From assembly GCA_024362935.1 (NCBI GenBank), contig JANCRA010000007.1, positions 19,989,003 through 20,053,002 of the forward strand: a stretch of DNA of 64,000 nt, given 5' to 3'. Within the stretch, counting starts at the first letter, position 1; each line of letters begins with the position of its first letter. Below are positions 33,761 through 47,500 of this stretch, piece after piece. Origin of the DNA: Setophaga petechia. Taxonomy: Eukaryota; Chordata; Aves; Passeriformes; Parulidae. The translations under genes were made by a program, and so were the position numbers. Below the pieces are notes generated by a model. The model searched no databases. It was not told the origin of the DNA and saw only the letters and a program-made list of their open reading frames with translations.

Positions 33761-36713
33761 ACACGAAAAGTGCATCTCAGCACTGCCACGGGAGCTTTCA
33801 TCGCATTAGGAGGGATTGGGTTTTTTTTCTTTCCATCGAGGCAAAGTCAGTACTGGGATTTGTGGATCAGTGCTCTCAGGCTTTTCACAAGTTATTTTAA
33901 ACGGTTCCAAAGTCAGGCAACATTCAAGAGTGGAAATAACACCAGAACCTGTGCACATGGATGGTCCTTGTGCACACCAGCCCTTCCTGCCCATTAGGAA
34001 TCATGCTGCTGTTTGGTAGTTTTTAAATTTTCAAACGCAGTTCAAAACCCCAGAGCAGGGGAAGGACTCACGCAGATTTGGACCCTAGACTCTTGGAACA
34101 AGTTTCAAATTCCAGCAGCCTTCTGTTTATCCAAGAAAGATAAACTAAGTGGCCTGCTGAATACTGCATGTGTTTTTGGGCAAGATCTGGAAAGCAGCAG
34201 GTCTTTGCTCAGAAAGGACATTAAACATCCTGTGACACTTTCCATGAGAACAAAGATAAAATGGGATCTTTTCTTACCCTTCCTGTTGCCAGACAAGAGC
34301 TGCTTGGTCCCTGTCTTTCCCCAGGACCTTTCAGTGCTGCTCTGAAGAGCAAGTGCAAAGCTGCCAGGAGTGTGCAAGCAGAGCCCTGGGAGGGTGGCAG
34401 GGAGCTGTTTGCTCTGCTGGTCTTCAGGATAAGTTCAAGCATACATGATTTGGGTAAGCATGGGCAGCTTCAGGGCAGAATATTAATTGGAAAAGACTTC
34501 CCTTTCTAGGTGACTCTAGAGCTATTCTGTGCCACTCAGCAGCGCAAGAGAGCCAGGAGAGACTGATCTTTCCCCTCCTCGTGCTCGCTGTGGCATGAAG
34601 CTGCACACTACTTATGCACATCTGCCCTAGCACCAGCACACCCCCTCCTGTGGCATGTGGCCCACAGCAGTCCAAGAGAAAAGGGGCAAGGTTTTCCCCA
34701 CTATGCATGTGGGTGATAAAAACTTGTCCTTGAACAAAAACAGTGCAGCTCTTACTTTCTTGTTGAGTTTTTGATTTTCCTCACAACCTCCCCCCCCCAG
34801 TCTTTTTTATGGTTCTTTAATATTTTGGGAAGATTTTTTAATCTTACCTGTATTAAACTGTGCTTCATGTTGGAAGATTTCTTTTGCCAAAATACCCTGG
34901 TAACATAATTGCGGCAGACTTCATTTGAACTGCTTAACACTGGAAGATAAAATTCTGAACAAGAAGGTCTGGGCATTAAGCTGCTGATCAAGAGATTGGG
35001 GATCTCAGCATTGCAGTGAACCTCCTCTGCAGGTCAGGTTGGCAGCACCTCTATGACAACTCCCCATCAGCAGGGGGAACAACAGTGGTTATCTGTATTG
35101 GCTGCTGACATTTTGACATCTGGCTCAACAACAGGTAATGCTTCTCTGTGGTGTGGAAAGGATATTGTCAGAGCACTACACCACACTGTGCATTGGACAT
35201 GCCAGGGGAACTCAGGCAGAAAAACCACTCACACCCTGCTGACCTGCCCTCAGTGCTACAACAACAACTTTAAAACACTTCTGTACTAATTAATTTTTAT
35301 ATAAATTCATTTTAAGCACTAAGAAGCTAGATATCACCAAATCAAAATGCATGACTTTATTTGGTTCTTGGATCAAAACTCTGACACTAATAGAAATACT
35401 GGGGTTTGGGTTACATGCATGTTTACACATTCATGGCAGGATTCCTTTTGTCATTAATTTTTCTCATCCAAGTTTCAGCTGCCGACACCACACAAATGAC
35501 CAAGCAACACAAAAGAAGTCATGAATAATTGCCTTAATCCTTCCAAAGTTGCAGGACTATGAATGTTGCTTTCTTTAGAACTGCAATCAAGATAGGAAAG
35601 GAGGACACGCCCTCACCTGGAGTGCCTGACCAGGCAAAGAAAACACAACTGGGCAGGGGCTTGTTTTGGTTTGGTTCCTGTGCCAACAAGAGTAATTCCT
35701 TTACACTCTTACACACTTTGCCAACCACAAAAATAAAGTATAATGCTATAGAATTCAACAGGTAAAATAAAAGTTTTTGCAGCTTGGAGAATGGTTAGGT
35801 GCCATGGAACAGGGGATGAATGGCCTTCCTACACAATCAATGTTCTTAATTTGAACCTTGTATACAAATACCTGTTAAAAACTGAATTCCCTGACATCTC
35901 TAAAAAATTAAGCCAAGGACTGGGGAAACTACAAGTTCCTATGGTTCCTTCCCCCCCTCTCTGTGTCTGTAGTCCAAATTTTGCCAACTCCAAGGCAAGA
36001 AGGTAAAGTACTCACCATTTGAGAGCTGAGGCTCCTTTCTGGAGGTGAAGGCAAGCTCTGTTTCTCACTGATTTTAGCAAAGGATCAAAAGACACTGATG
36101 CATTCCTAAAAATATGTGGCTGTGTAAGTCATATATGTAGCCTGGGATAGAAAAAGAAGGGTATGTAATATTGTCCTAACTTTTCATGGACACTGCCAAT
36201 TCCTGGAACATAAGACCATCATTTGGCATCAGACCGAAAGATGCATTTAAAACCAGGCAGTTTCTAATGACACTCTAAGCTAGATGAGGGTATGTCATGC
36301 TACCTACAGAGTGCATCATCTTCAGAATATTGGGAAATTTGGCAGAAGCATCCTCTCTGTCAATATGAAATGAGTATAGGCAGATCAATACCGAATATTA
36401 GTTGAACAAGAGGATGATTGATCTCCTTTTACTGATTGCAAACTTCCACATTTCAAATCTTCTGCCTTGTTACTCTTTATCCACATGTCATGAAATCCTT
36501 GCTCCAAGCACACACTGTAAGATTTCTGGACACGTTTATATGCACGTATTTTACTAAGATCTGCATTCCAGCTAGCAAGTGCAGTCATTTTTCACTGGAA
36601 AACACAGATTCATCACTAAAAATGTCCTAGGGAAACATAATTTAACAAAATTTGGCTGTAGAAATGCAGGAGCTTTAAAAAAACCGTTCTATTTCAAATG
36701 ACTTGGTTTTGGC

Positions 36714-36742
36714 AGCCTGCTAGGCTTCCTTGCTAGCAGGCT
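36714..36742. repeat. 10-bp inverted repeat with 9-base loop
   Basis: AGCCTGCTAG at 36714-36723 and CTAGCAGGCT at 36733-36742 are exact reverse complements. It is much shorter than the other two hairpins in the window and could be chance. Confidence 0.6.
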
Positions 36743-38130
36743 TAATTTTGGTGGAGAAAGTGAAATGAAATGTAGACATTTTGGAATTTCCCATCAGAAG
36801 AAAAACTTAATTAGACATTGGAATTTTTCACAGCATGGGAATAATAAATTTGAATTAGTCTTGCTTGGAAGCAAGCCTTTGCACAGCTATTCCAGTTTTT
36901 CTTCTATGATCACCTAACTATGGACCAGAAGCTTGGGCTACTTCAATCCATACAGGAATCTGACAGCAAATGTAGGTTGTAATGTCTCCAGTCTGAGGAG
37001 ACCTAATAATTTCCATTGTTCTACAACTTTTCACAGCATTATGGCTTTGTTCTTCTGGGTGGCAAGTATGGCTTGCTGTGCTCTCAGAAGAAATGGTGTT
37101 GGCAGCTTGTCTTGCTCATCATCAACACCCTTGCCTGGAGCAGCCCTCAGGGAAATGCACAAGCTGAAGAAGGGTGAGCTGGGGATCAAGGCCTGAAAGC
37201 ACTGTAGGTGGTCTTTATCCTGTTCACCAAATCAGCACACAAAACCAAGTAAAAGAAGAGAGTAAACCATCACCAATTCTTCACACCTCCACAGCACAGA
37301 AAATGAATCCTTTGGCAAGAATTTTCTCCACCTCAGACAAAACTCTGGCTGGTGTTTGCTGCTGCTGGGGCTTTGAGAGAGAGTTTCTACCCAGCCTGGG
37401 GTATACTGTGCCTCTGGACAGGTTTTGGCTCCAGCTCACCTGTAAAATACACAGCTTAACACCTAGGACTATTTTCAATTCAGTTTTTACTACCTATTTG
37501 TTGTATTTGTTGTGTTCACAGGCTGAGGAAGAAGTTTCTTTGGTTTCAGCTTTAATACATTACTTTAAATAAAATATTCCCATTGATATTATCTACAGCA
37601 AACATTTACAGAGTTAACAAACACAGAAACTATTGTCATTCCACACAGAAAGTTACAAGCATCAAAGATTCCTGTTTTATTTGGAGATGTACCAGATTAG
37701 TCCCAGGGGCACTTATGCAACACAGAATCCTGCAGATAATTTTTTTCACCTGTGCTTGGTACAACAATTTTTTTCCCCATTCATTTGCTTTTTTCTCTGT
37801 GAGTTATGCATGTACAGACAGAGGCCTAAACCAGAGCTAACTAAAATAAACTATCTGCTCTGAGTAGCCCAATATTTTGGTAAATATTACACCATTGATT
37901 ATCCATGGCCTTGCATTTCAGTATCAGCCACGTGGCTGGTGCCACCCCAGCCCTGGCAGCACAGGGCAGCAGCATTCCACACCACCTCCCTGCTCTCCAG
38001 CCAGGGCTGCTGACTTTGGATCTGGTGACACAAACTTCAGCCACAGATTTCTGATTCAAGCCTGAATCATATTTTAGTACAGTGTTTTCTTGTTTGTGTT
38101 TTAAAACAGTTCTCTGTTGTTCTGTCTTTT

Positions 38131-38147
38131 TGTGTGTGTGTGTGTGT
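38131..38147 (+). repeat. (TG)n microsatellite
   Basis: About eight TG units between a T run and CCCAAATTT in intergenic sequence. Confidence 0.9.
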
Positions 38148-39366
38148 CCCAAATTTCCCTTTACTGAGTTGCCGGTCATACACCACTGCTTTCTAGCACA
38201 GCAGGGGAAATGGAATGGTCAGGGACTGAAAGGGAACTGACTCTAAATTACCTTCTCTCCTCCACTGGGTCTCTAAGGCAATAGGCTTGAAAAGGAAGAG
38301 CCTCTTACACTTTTGTGAATAAAGATATTTTAATTGCATAACAATCTCCACACACAGTACAAACTTCTACAGTGCCTCATGCCCACAGTCAATGGACTCC
38401 AGAGCAGTATCAGGAACAGCTCTTCTGCTCCCAGCCTGATCAAGGGCCTTATAATGCCAGAGTTGGTGTCTTAAAACTTTATAGTAATGTACATAAAATG
38501 AAACTTTAAGCAAATTCCCATAATGCTGGGATTCACAAAAACCTCACTAAGGCCCTTTTATAATTGCCTTTCAGGTAGGAGAGCTGGAATAGAGACAGAT
38601 ATGTTGCATGGCACCTTAAAAAAATCAAGCTCCAAATTGAGAAGGAAAAGACTAGAAATTGAAAAAAGAAGTCTTGACTACAACTAAACTGATCTCTATG
38701 ATTTGTCTAGTGAATAAAAGGTGAATTAGTCTGCAGGGTTTAGTACCTTTTGTGCTTAATTTTTTTAAAAAAATACAATTTCTCATGTGATGAGAGCAAG
38801 TAGTGGAGAGAAATTTAGTTCCTGAATGTTTTCTGCCCTAGATGTAAACGAGCAGTGTGAAGTGTGTTACAGGTCAGCCTGCAGCCACCATCAGGAAGCA
38901 GCTTCAGCTTTCCTTGCACTGCTTTTCTCCCGTCTAAGAGGCAAACCAGTGATGCTTGGTGGCTGCTACACTGCACAGGCAAACCTGCTGGAGAGAAGTC
39001 TACAAACCTATAATTGAAGAGAACAGCAAATTTATTTTCTAAGCTGAAATAGAAGTGACAAACACTGGGAATTTGGGAGTGTTTTTGGTTTATCTTGTAA
39101 ATACTTCTGGATTTTTTTGTGCACAGCCTTTTGTAGCCAAGTGCAATATGCTGAAAGCTAGCTGGGTAACAGCATGCTCCATGCTTAGGACATAGGAACA
39201 GCATGTTTTTGTGTACTTATTCAAATAGCAGTAGGGGTGAGGTTGCTCAAAAAACAAAACAATTCCACTAAAAGGAACTAAATTTTTTTTGAAGTACACT
39301 CAGCATTTTTTGATTCATTTAGCCAGCCCCCTGTGAAAATGCTAAACTAATTTGTTTAGGGGTTTT

Positions 39367-39409
39367 TCAATTAATATATAACTTATATTCAATTAATATA
39401 TAACTTATT
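39367..39409 (+). repeat. 22-bp AT-rich tandem duplication
   Basis: TCAATTAATATATAACTTAT occurs twice at a 22-base interval, almost unchanged, which suggests a recent local duplication. Confidence 0.9.
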
Positions 39410-42400
39410 TCACAGGTAATTTTTAAAATATAAAAAGAGTAAGAGCAATTTTCAAAATAAGAGAGGGTTCTCACTGTTCAAATCAATAGCAATAGTAAGG
39501 TTTTATCTCCAGGTGAAGCCTATTCAATCTTTTCAGAGAAGCCTCTCCTAGCTTCAACTGCCTTGCCCATATTACACTAGTGCATTTCACAAAACTGATG
39601 TTCACAGACCACCTTGGCTGTGCTGCCTGCATTGGCTCCTGCTGACAGACAGCCTGTCAGGGGGGTAATGCCAGGGGGAGGACAGAGGGGGCAGGTATAG
39701 CAAACACCACTATCCCAATTCAGTACTACACCTACTGCTTGGGCATGGTTTACTGCCTTACATGAGAATATTTCCATTGCAGTCTCCTAACTGATGCAGC
39801 TGTTCTAAAACCTTGTAGGAAAGCATTTTGGTCAGCATCCTTCCTATGGGCATAAGATATAAATTTCTTCATCCTTACTGAAACACAGGTATTTCCACTT
39901 CCACCTAACGTAGCATCTGCATTAGAAACCCCTACAAGCTTAGACCAGCTGTTTTATTTTTGTGCAATTTGTTAACATATTAATGCAAAACAAATCCCCT
40001 GACCAAGACACAGCACACCAGTGGCTGTGTCACCGTGTTGCTTGAAGCACTGATATGTCTGTTGTGACAAAATGCATTATCAAACCAGTGTCTGCCCATG
40101 ATGAGACTTTCTTGCTCCCTGATGCTTTCAAGGATGCAACAGGAAATGTGTATTCCCTTGCAAGGAAAAGTTCATCTCACAAAAGATTTTAAACCCAAAA
40201 AACCATGCCATTTTGGAAAAAAAAAATCCTAACATATTATATGAGAAAGTGGTAATATGGTTAGCTGAGGACAGATCTTCACAGACGGGCATAAATGGAA
40301 ATCTCAGTAACAGGGGTAAACTCTACTCTGTACATGCACTGCCAAGGCTGCTTTGTACCTCAGCATTTGCTAAAGAACAATTTCTGCTTTGTATTAAATG
40401 CCCAGATTCACACAAACTTTTAAGTTTGAAAAGAAATGAATGGGTCACCAACTCAAAAACCTGAAAGATGACAAAGTTGTCAATTTGGAAAGACGCTTCT
40501 GAAGGTGGAAGTGCCCTGATCATCACAGCAAAATAAGCAAAACCACTTAAAGACAGGGAATGACACATCGTTTTAAGTAAAACATGATGCCATTTCTGCT
40601 GTTTACCCACCTTCATTCCAGGTACCAAGACACAAAAGAGACCATGGTGTTTTTCATAGCCTGTGTTTCATTTAATTCCAAACTCAAAGACACCTTGTAC
40701 TTTAAAAACAGAACCCAGTAGAACTCCTCATTCAACTGGAAACAATCATGGATGTTTATTTTGTCATCAGTTCAACCCCATATGGTTCTCCCATCTCTAA
40801 AGTTCTGCTGTGTCCTGCCAAAAATCACTTGCAAGTATCTTGTGACAGTCTAATGGGAACAGAAGTGCTGATAACAGTGAAACACCAGGACAGCTCTGCT
40901 GAGGTTGGAATGAATGCAAGCACCCCACTTGTCCTAGAAGTCAGATTCTTGGACTGCCCCCATGCACCCCATGCTAGCCTCCTCTATCCTATCTGATAAA
41001 GTAAATACTCTTAGCTGTTTCTCATTCTTCATCCAGAACTAGGGATTTCCCCCCAATACTTTAGTACAAAAAACTTAGTTTAGGATACAGACCCTTCTTC
41101 CTAGGGGATGTAACTAGACTTTTTATCAAAACCATTTAAAATTGGGCTGTCTTGGTGGTGGTGGGGAGAGAATGAAGAGAGTAGCATGTGGTTCAAGAAC
41201 AAACATTCAAGTACAAAAGAACAGGCCATGACAATTGAGAGTGATGAGTCTGACTCATTCTGCTCCAACTTACCTGAATAATTACCTTACCATGTTTCAG
41301 AAAAAGAAGCTAGATTAACAAAGTTTGGTCTCTTTTAATTTATACCAAAAACAAGTATTTTCAACACATACTAAATCTTCAGACTTAGGGAAATCTGCTT
41401 CTTCAACTTTACCATTTCCAAAACAAGAGAGAATCCAACAAGAAAATCCAATAATCTGGATATTTCTAGGTTCTCAGTAATACTCTTGGATAGTGCTGGA
41501 GTTGAACTTTGCTTGCACAAACTTCCAGTTTGTACCAGTTATAGTAGAGGTTTATCTCTGTAGTTGAGCAAGAATGTTTTCAGATTCCTTAGATACCTCT
41601 GGATGACTGGTGAAGTGGGGCACCTTGGGGAACCCCTTCCAACAGGTGACTGCAGACAGCAACTGGATACCAAACACAAGCAGAGAAATTCAAGACAACA
41701 CCAATGCTCTCAGAAATGCCCCAAAGTACTCCCCTATGGTAAAAATATTGTAACAGTGCCAGAAATCAACCACACTGTTATTTATCCAATACCTTGATTA
41801 CAGAAGGGGGACATGGAGGAGGAAACCAAGAGCTGGGATTAGTGGAGGCAGGCCAAGTCTGAAGTTTAAGAAGCAAGTTACAGCACTAGCAGATTCATAT
41901 GATGGTACTGATGGGGAAACAGGAAAAAGTAGTCAACTGTAGATTTCAAGGCAACAAAGAAATTAGGCTTTTCTCCCTCAGGAAGGGAAGAATTGAACAT
42001 ACAGTGTCACTTGCCTCTATTTTTTCCTACTCTGTGATTTTCCACAACTCTCTATCCTAGTTAAGGTCTGCTAATATTTTTCCCAACCAGGAGTACTCAT
42101 TTATGTAATATACAATTCAGAGTACTTTTTTTCATTCTTTTTAATACAGAAATTCACTTATTAAACACTTTAAATTTCAAATCAGCATTTTTAAGGTAAA
42201 GTTTTATTTTGTGTTTCTCTTAGAACTGTGATCAACTCACCTGACAGTCTGTAAAGTCTTTGGGCTAACTTCAGGGCTACCACAATTGTGCTTTTCATCT
42301 TTAACCACACAGCCTCAATTTGTGCATTTAAAGCCCTTATATATTTCTCTGAATGGTTTGCTAGGGTTTTTTTCAATGTATGTGGGTTTTTTGGTTTTTG

Positions 42401-42714
42401 GGTTTTTTTTTTTGGAGAAGTAGAGGATTTTAATCTTAAAACAACAGCAGGTTTTTCATATTTGTTTACTTAACATTATAGTCTTCCTTCACAATTCCAA
42501 ATGTGAAGAATGCAAGAACACCTAAGTGACAGACATTCCCATGTCAAATTCCCTTCAAAAACAGACAAAGGAGAGAAGGACAGGATCTTTCTCTGACACC
42601 AGTAGTCACATGGCTGATGTCGTGCTTCCCTCTACTGGTTACCATAAGAAGAACAGTTACCTCTTAACATTCTGAAGTTTCCCTTAAAAAACCAAAACAG
42701 TGTACAAGTGAATC

Positions 42715-42771
42715 TTTATTTGAAGGTAAAACTAAGCCAATAACCTTAATCAAAGTTTTCTTTTCTTTATT
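42715..42771 (-). terminator. Candidate PANK1 poly(A) signals (two AATAAA)
   Basis: AATAAA on the minus strand stands at 42771-42766 and again at 42720-42715, about 1.7 kb after the PANK1 stop, with an 18-bp hairpin immediately upstream of the first. Other AATAAA copies at 43791-43786, 43102-43097 and 42208-42203 leave the real end open. Confidence 0.4.
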
Positions 42772-42776
42772 AAAAA

Positions 42777-42818
42777 AATAGAGGCACTGAGCAGAACCCT
42801 CTGCTCAGTGCCTCTATT
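42777..42818. repeat. Perfect 18-bp inverted repeat, 6-base loop
   Basis: Left arm 42777-42794 (AATAGAGGCACTGAGCAG) and right arm 42801-42818 are exact reverse complements around the loop AACCCT. Read on the PANK1 strand, the hairpin is followed at once by a T run and AATAAA. It lies at the distal end of the likely PANK1 3' UTR. The perfect arms point to recent origin or to selection for structure. Confidence 0.93.
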
Positions 42819-44492
42819 ATCTCAAGCTCAATATTACAGAAAATATCAACTTCAACATGCTAATATTATCTCGTATTTTTGTTTATAGCCCTTTGAAGTC
42901 AATTTCAAGCAGGCAAAAGGCTTCGAAAACTAAAGCTTTGTTATGAAGAGTAAAAAACATGTCCAGAAACAAACGATTATCATATAAATAAGTAGCCATG
43001 TATGTCACAAAAAAAAGTGTTCTGTATATCATCACATCATTACTTTCAAGAAATGAACTCCACAGATACATTAAAACTGTCAAAACAGTAGTGGTCTTTA
43101 TTTCCATCACACAAGTTAACACTTCAGTTAATATTACCATCTTTCAACATTTGGGAGATACGCAAGTCAATGACTTAAAAAAGTGAAATACACCCCCTTC
43201 CAAAAATATACTGAATTCTATACTGTCCCTCTGATGAGTCATTTACTTTATGTGACATCACATACAGTCCTGCAAGACAAAATAATTTATGAATTGTTTT
43301 TCAGCCTCTCATTTGTGAGCCCTCCAGGTGTCTAAGGAAACCAAGTTTATAGATGCTCTGCAGCAACTTAAGTACATGGATTTCAAAGAGATCTCAATTC
43401 AACTTGGGAAAAAAGATCTAGAGGCCCACAAATCCAAAAAGGTAGAAAATACTGTATTGGAATAAACACCCAAATTTTAATGTCCTGGAGAGGAAGTTAA
43501 GATTAGTTTAAAAGCAGAAAATACTCTAGTCAGTATTTTTCTAATTTTAGTAACTGGACTTTTAATAATGCTGTTATCAGTTGCTTTCAATAAAGAACAA
43601 GTTAAAACTTGTGGACTCCAGAAAAATAACTGAAGACAGTCTCCCTTTACCGTCTAATACCAAGTGTGAATAACATCTTTACTACAGAACTCTTCATGTT
43701 GATCAGAGGTTTTCATTAGAAACAGATTTTCATTTAAGTGTCAATTCAATAATTAAGATTTTAGTTCACATCTTCTTTAAAATTTTTTATTATAAAGATG
43801 AATCAGCCCTGCAAAACCAGTTGGCAGTCTCTTCCTGTTGCAATTCATGACCACTGAAAAATTACAATCTTTAACCCCCTGCTATTATGAAGCTTCCTCA
43901 CACTCCTTTGAAGAAATGCATTTAACCACAGAATGATTTGCAAATTTTTTTTGGAGGTGGATTGGTAGAGAGTGGTTAAAGTATCTCATCTAATGAGGAA
44001 AGGAAAGGCAAAAAAATCAATTACTAGTTTTCACAGTAAAATGCATCAGCTTTGTAGTTTCATTTGAAACCAAGAACAAATCATGAAACGTCATGAAAAT
44101 AAGATAAAAAATCTCCTAGAGTGATTACTAAATGAAGTTAAAATTACCACACTAATCAGTAAACCCCAGAAGAAAAGCAGATGCCTCATATCACAGGTCC
44201 TACATTAAACAGTATCCATTTTTTAAAATAAATCCATAAAATCTGTATGTTTGGCCACTTTGCACATTTTTCCCCTATAAAATACAGTGTACAGAAAAAA
44301 AATCTCGTAATTCCCAGTATGAATTCTGAAGTATAAGGTCAAAACCCAGAAATTAAAGATCAGCTAAAAGGATTTTAAATTATTTACAAATCCAGCAGGT
44401 AGAACTACCATAATGGCTTCGTTTCCATCCTTGTAGTGGCTTTCGCTCTTACCCAGCAGCATCTGCAGTAGGAATCTCTTCAGACAGCTTCA
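42819..44492 (-). other. Probable PANK1 3' UTR
   Basis: Sequence after the PANK1 stop codon on the minus strand; no coding exon is seen and several AATAAA signals occur (43791-43786, 43102-43097, then 42771-42766). It is AT-rich with several T-rich and A-rich stretches. The extent is inferred only from the signals. Confidence 0.5.
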
Positions 44493-44552
44493 TCACTGAT
44501 CATCTGTCATTTTCAGCATTTCTAGAAGAGCCCCAACAGCTCCAAAATAACC
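44493..44552 (-). CDS. PANK1: PANK1 terminal coding exon
   Basis: The acceptor is TTGTTCAAAG|GGTTAT. It encodes [19 protein letters not shown] and stops at TGA 44495-44493. Human ends in ELFKMTDDK, so the tail is conserved in length. Confidence 0.96.
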   Translation of the reverse strand, partial: GYFGAVGALLEMLKMTDDQ

Positions 44553-47500
44553 CTTTGAACAAAGGCAAAAGAAAATCAAAACCAATCGAATTCCAAAATA
44601 AGACATAACATGAACACAAAATTTTCAGTTCTGTTAAGGCAACTAAAAGAATGTCAGCCCTGCCAAATATTTGCTCTATCTAAAATATGATTTAATATTT
44701 TAGTAGAAGAAAGGACCTGATACTGGGAAAAGTTCTCCAAAATTATATTAAAAAATAAAATACAACACCATAATACCGATGCTGTACTGAGGCAGGGCAG
44801 TTTCCATCTGGTAGTCACCTCAAAATTATGCTTACAAAAATGAATTATACTTGAGGTTCTGTTATACCAGCCCACACAAATGAACATTGTTGCTATCAGG
44901 GTCAGAAAGCAAATAGAATAAATGGGCAATGTTTAACAATACATATTACAAGAACAGTGATCAAACCAAGGAGATAACAAGTAGTATTTTCAAATGAATT
45001 TGTAAACTAAATAACATTTATGCAGAACTTAGTTTGTGCATTCAATTCAAAGCAATGGCATTTCTTCCTTTTCAAGGTCTCCAAAAAAAGACCTGCAAGA
45101 ACTTTGTACTTACAAATGGAAGTTCAAAACATGTTTCCTTACCTCATGTTCCAAAAAGAGAGCTTTTAGCTGTCCCTTGGACCAATAATCCATAGCATAT
45201 GCTAGCACCTTCATAGAAATCATATTAATTCTGAGAAAGTTGCCAACAAACACCACCTTGTCGATATTCTGTAAAATTGAATTTGAAAAACATACCAGAA
45301 AAATTATATTCAGCTACATTATTTGCCTCATTCAACACGTACCTCTGCCTCTACTACAAAGTTAAATGAGAATTTTAGGTTACATTTAAATAATTCAAAT
45401 TGAAAAGTCAAAAAACATTGCAGTTATTGACCACTAAGTAAGAGACATTGCAAGAGCAGGGAGGTGCAGAGTTTTATTCAAAAGAAAGTGAGAAGCTATT
45501 ATCATAGATGATCAATATTTGTTTAAAATATTGAATAAATGTCACAACCTTCCCAACATGACTCAGATTATGAGCGCTTTGGTGGTGGTGTTTGGTTTTT
45601 TAAATTGCATATGGCTGCACCGAAGACATCTTTCTCCCCTTGCATGTTAAATGAAGCAACTTTCCAGAAATCACTGTGATTATTAAATCCAGATGGAGAA
45701 CCTCTGAAGGGTATCTGAGAAGGATTACATTAGAGATGAGAAGGAGCATCTTTCATTATCTATTATCAGGAGTGCGACTCCATTTTCAAAAAGCAAGTGA
45801 AATGGGGACAACATAATAATACTTGATATGTATGGCATTCCTTTGTTTCAAAGTTCATTTGAACTCAGTTTTCACAGGAAATTAAGATTTTTTTGAACCA
45901 TCAGCACTGGGCTGCCAATGAGAAAGCCACAGACCATCCTTACTTGTATGTACACCACTACAGAGAGCAGTGGTTCTGTGTGGTGTCTAAACAATGCCCC
46001 TAACCATCTTACCAAGCCCAGTTCTGCCTGTTATGCACAAAATTTCACTTGCATTTTGCACTGGAGTAAAAGATGATATTCACCAAACACTAAAATTGGT
46101 CTAGAAGATACAGTGGGAGGCCACATCATGGAAATAAAAGCTTTGACAGGAGTCCTGAAGAGCCCTAGAAATGTATCTTCAAGAGTCTTCTGCAGAAGTT
46201 TGCCAGAAAGGCTGCATAGGGACTAGAATTAGCAAGGGTTACCCCTCTACATTGATCCAGCTCTGTAACGCCCAGCACTTGGCTCTGCAGCAATTCCTGT
46301 GCTGCAGCCACAGCCATGCCATGTGAAGGACTGTGCCTGTGTCACAGCCCAGGGGACATCCTCACTGGAGTGGCCTGTGTCACAGCCCAGGGGACATCCT
46401 CACTGGAGTGGCCTGTGTCACAGCCCAGGGGACATCCTCACTGGAGTGGCCAGGGCCGCAGAGCCCATCCCCAGACAGCGGAGCTCCTTCACCGGCGTGT
46501 GCTGACTGAGCAAGGCCCTGACTGACCTCAAACCAAACACAGAAACACAAACTTTACTGAAACCATTCCCCTGCAGTCATCTATCTCCTCAGACTCTGCA
46601 GCCACATCAGCATGCATTGATACTTAAGAATTTATGAATGAAAATAAGAACTTCTTAAATTTCAAACTGCTGCTATGGAACATGGCCAAGAGCAGCCGGC
46701 ACCCTTGGCTAAAGCAGTTTTGTCTCTGAAGCAACTTCAGACAAAGGAGGGACAAATACATGACTAATTAATCTCCTGTAATGCCATAGCATAAAACTCA
46801 TTAGAATCTACATTTCAATTTCACATGCATATGATTTTTTCTGAATATAAAAACAAGGCTACCTTTAGCAGAAGCAATACCTAACACAGAGTATAAAAAT
46901 TACTGCAAATTTTGAGTCTAAAAGTACTAGTCATATCTACTAGAGTAACAGTGTAGACCAACATGCAAATTTCAATTTTGTTTCAAACATTCCTTGAGTT
47001 GACAAGGTGAAAAACTGTATTAATAATATAAACTTTCCTAAATTTCTGATCTGAACTAAAAACAAGTTTAGCGTTTTTCAGAAGCTGAAATCCTACACTT
47101 AAGGGAGTCTTGTCAATTTAATTTTAAATTGTCCACTGCTGAAACTTTCAAAGCTAAAAGACAGAAATCTTAAACTGCTGAAGAGATGGTGGTGACATGC
47201 TAATTTAAGCTAATCAAATTACAGCAACCTGGAAAAGACATGCACTCTTTCACTCTGTGGGGTCTTGTTAAATTGTTCAACTACCCTGCAGCAGAAAGCT
47301 ATAGTATAGCATAGCTATAATATAGCTTTAATATAGCATATTCACATTATTTACCAGTATAATTGAATAGGGAAATCTCTATCAATAACACAATAAAAAA
47401 CCTGCACATATTTTTGCAAGGTAGCTTGTTCAGATGCAAGCTTACATGTTCTGTGAGTAAGGAAAGTATAAACCAGGTGATCAGTTTCCTTTATGCAGTT

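Larger units (their letters stand above)
33761..42600. other. Intergenic region between PANK1 end and SLC16A12 island
   Basis: Nearly 9 kb with no recognisable exon, RNA gene or intact transposon. Open frames here are short, overlap on both strands and have no family resemblance. Small features are a TG microsatellite (38131), a 22-bp AT duplication (39367) and a T/G tract (42385). Confidence 0.6.

Noticed and set aside
33297..33900. Overlapping Pro/Arg/Ala-rich frames on both strands in the CpG island
   Set aside because: High G+C removes stop codons in all frames; no known protein.
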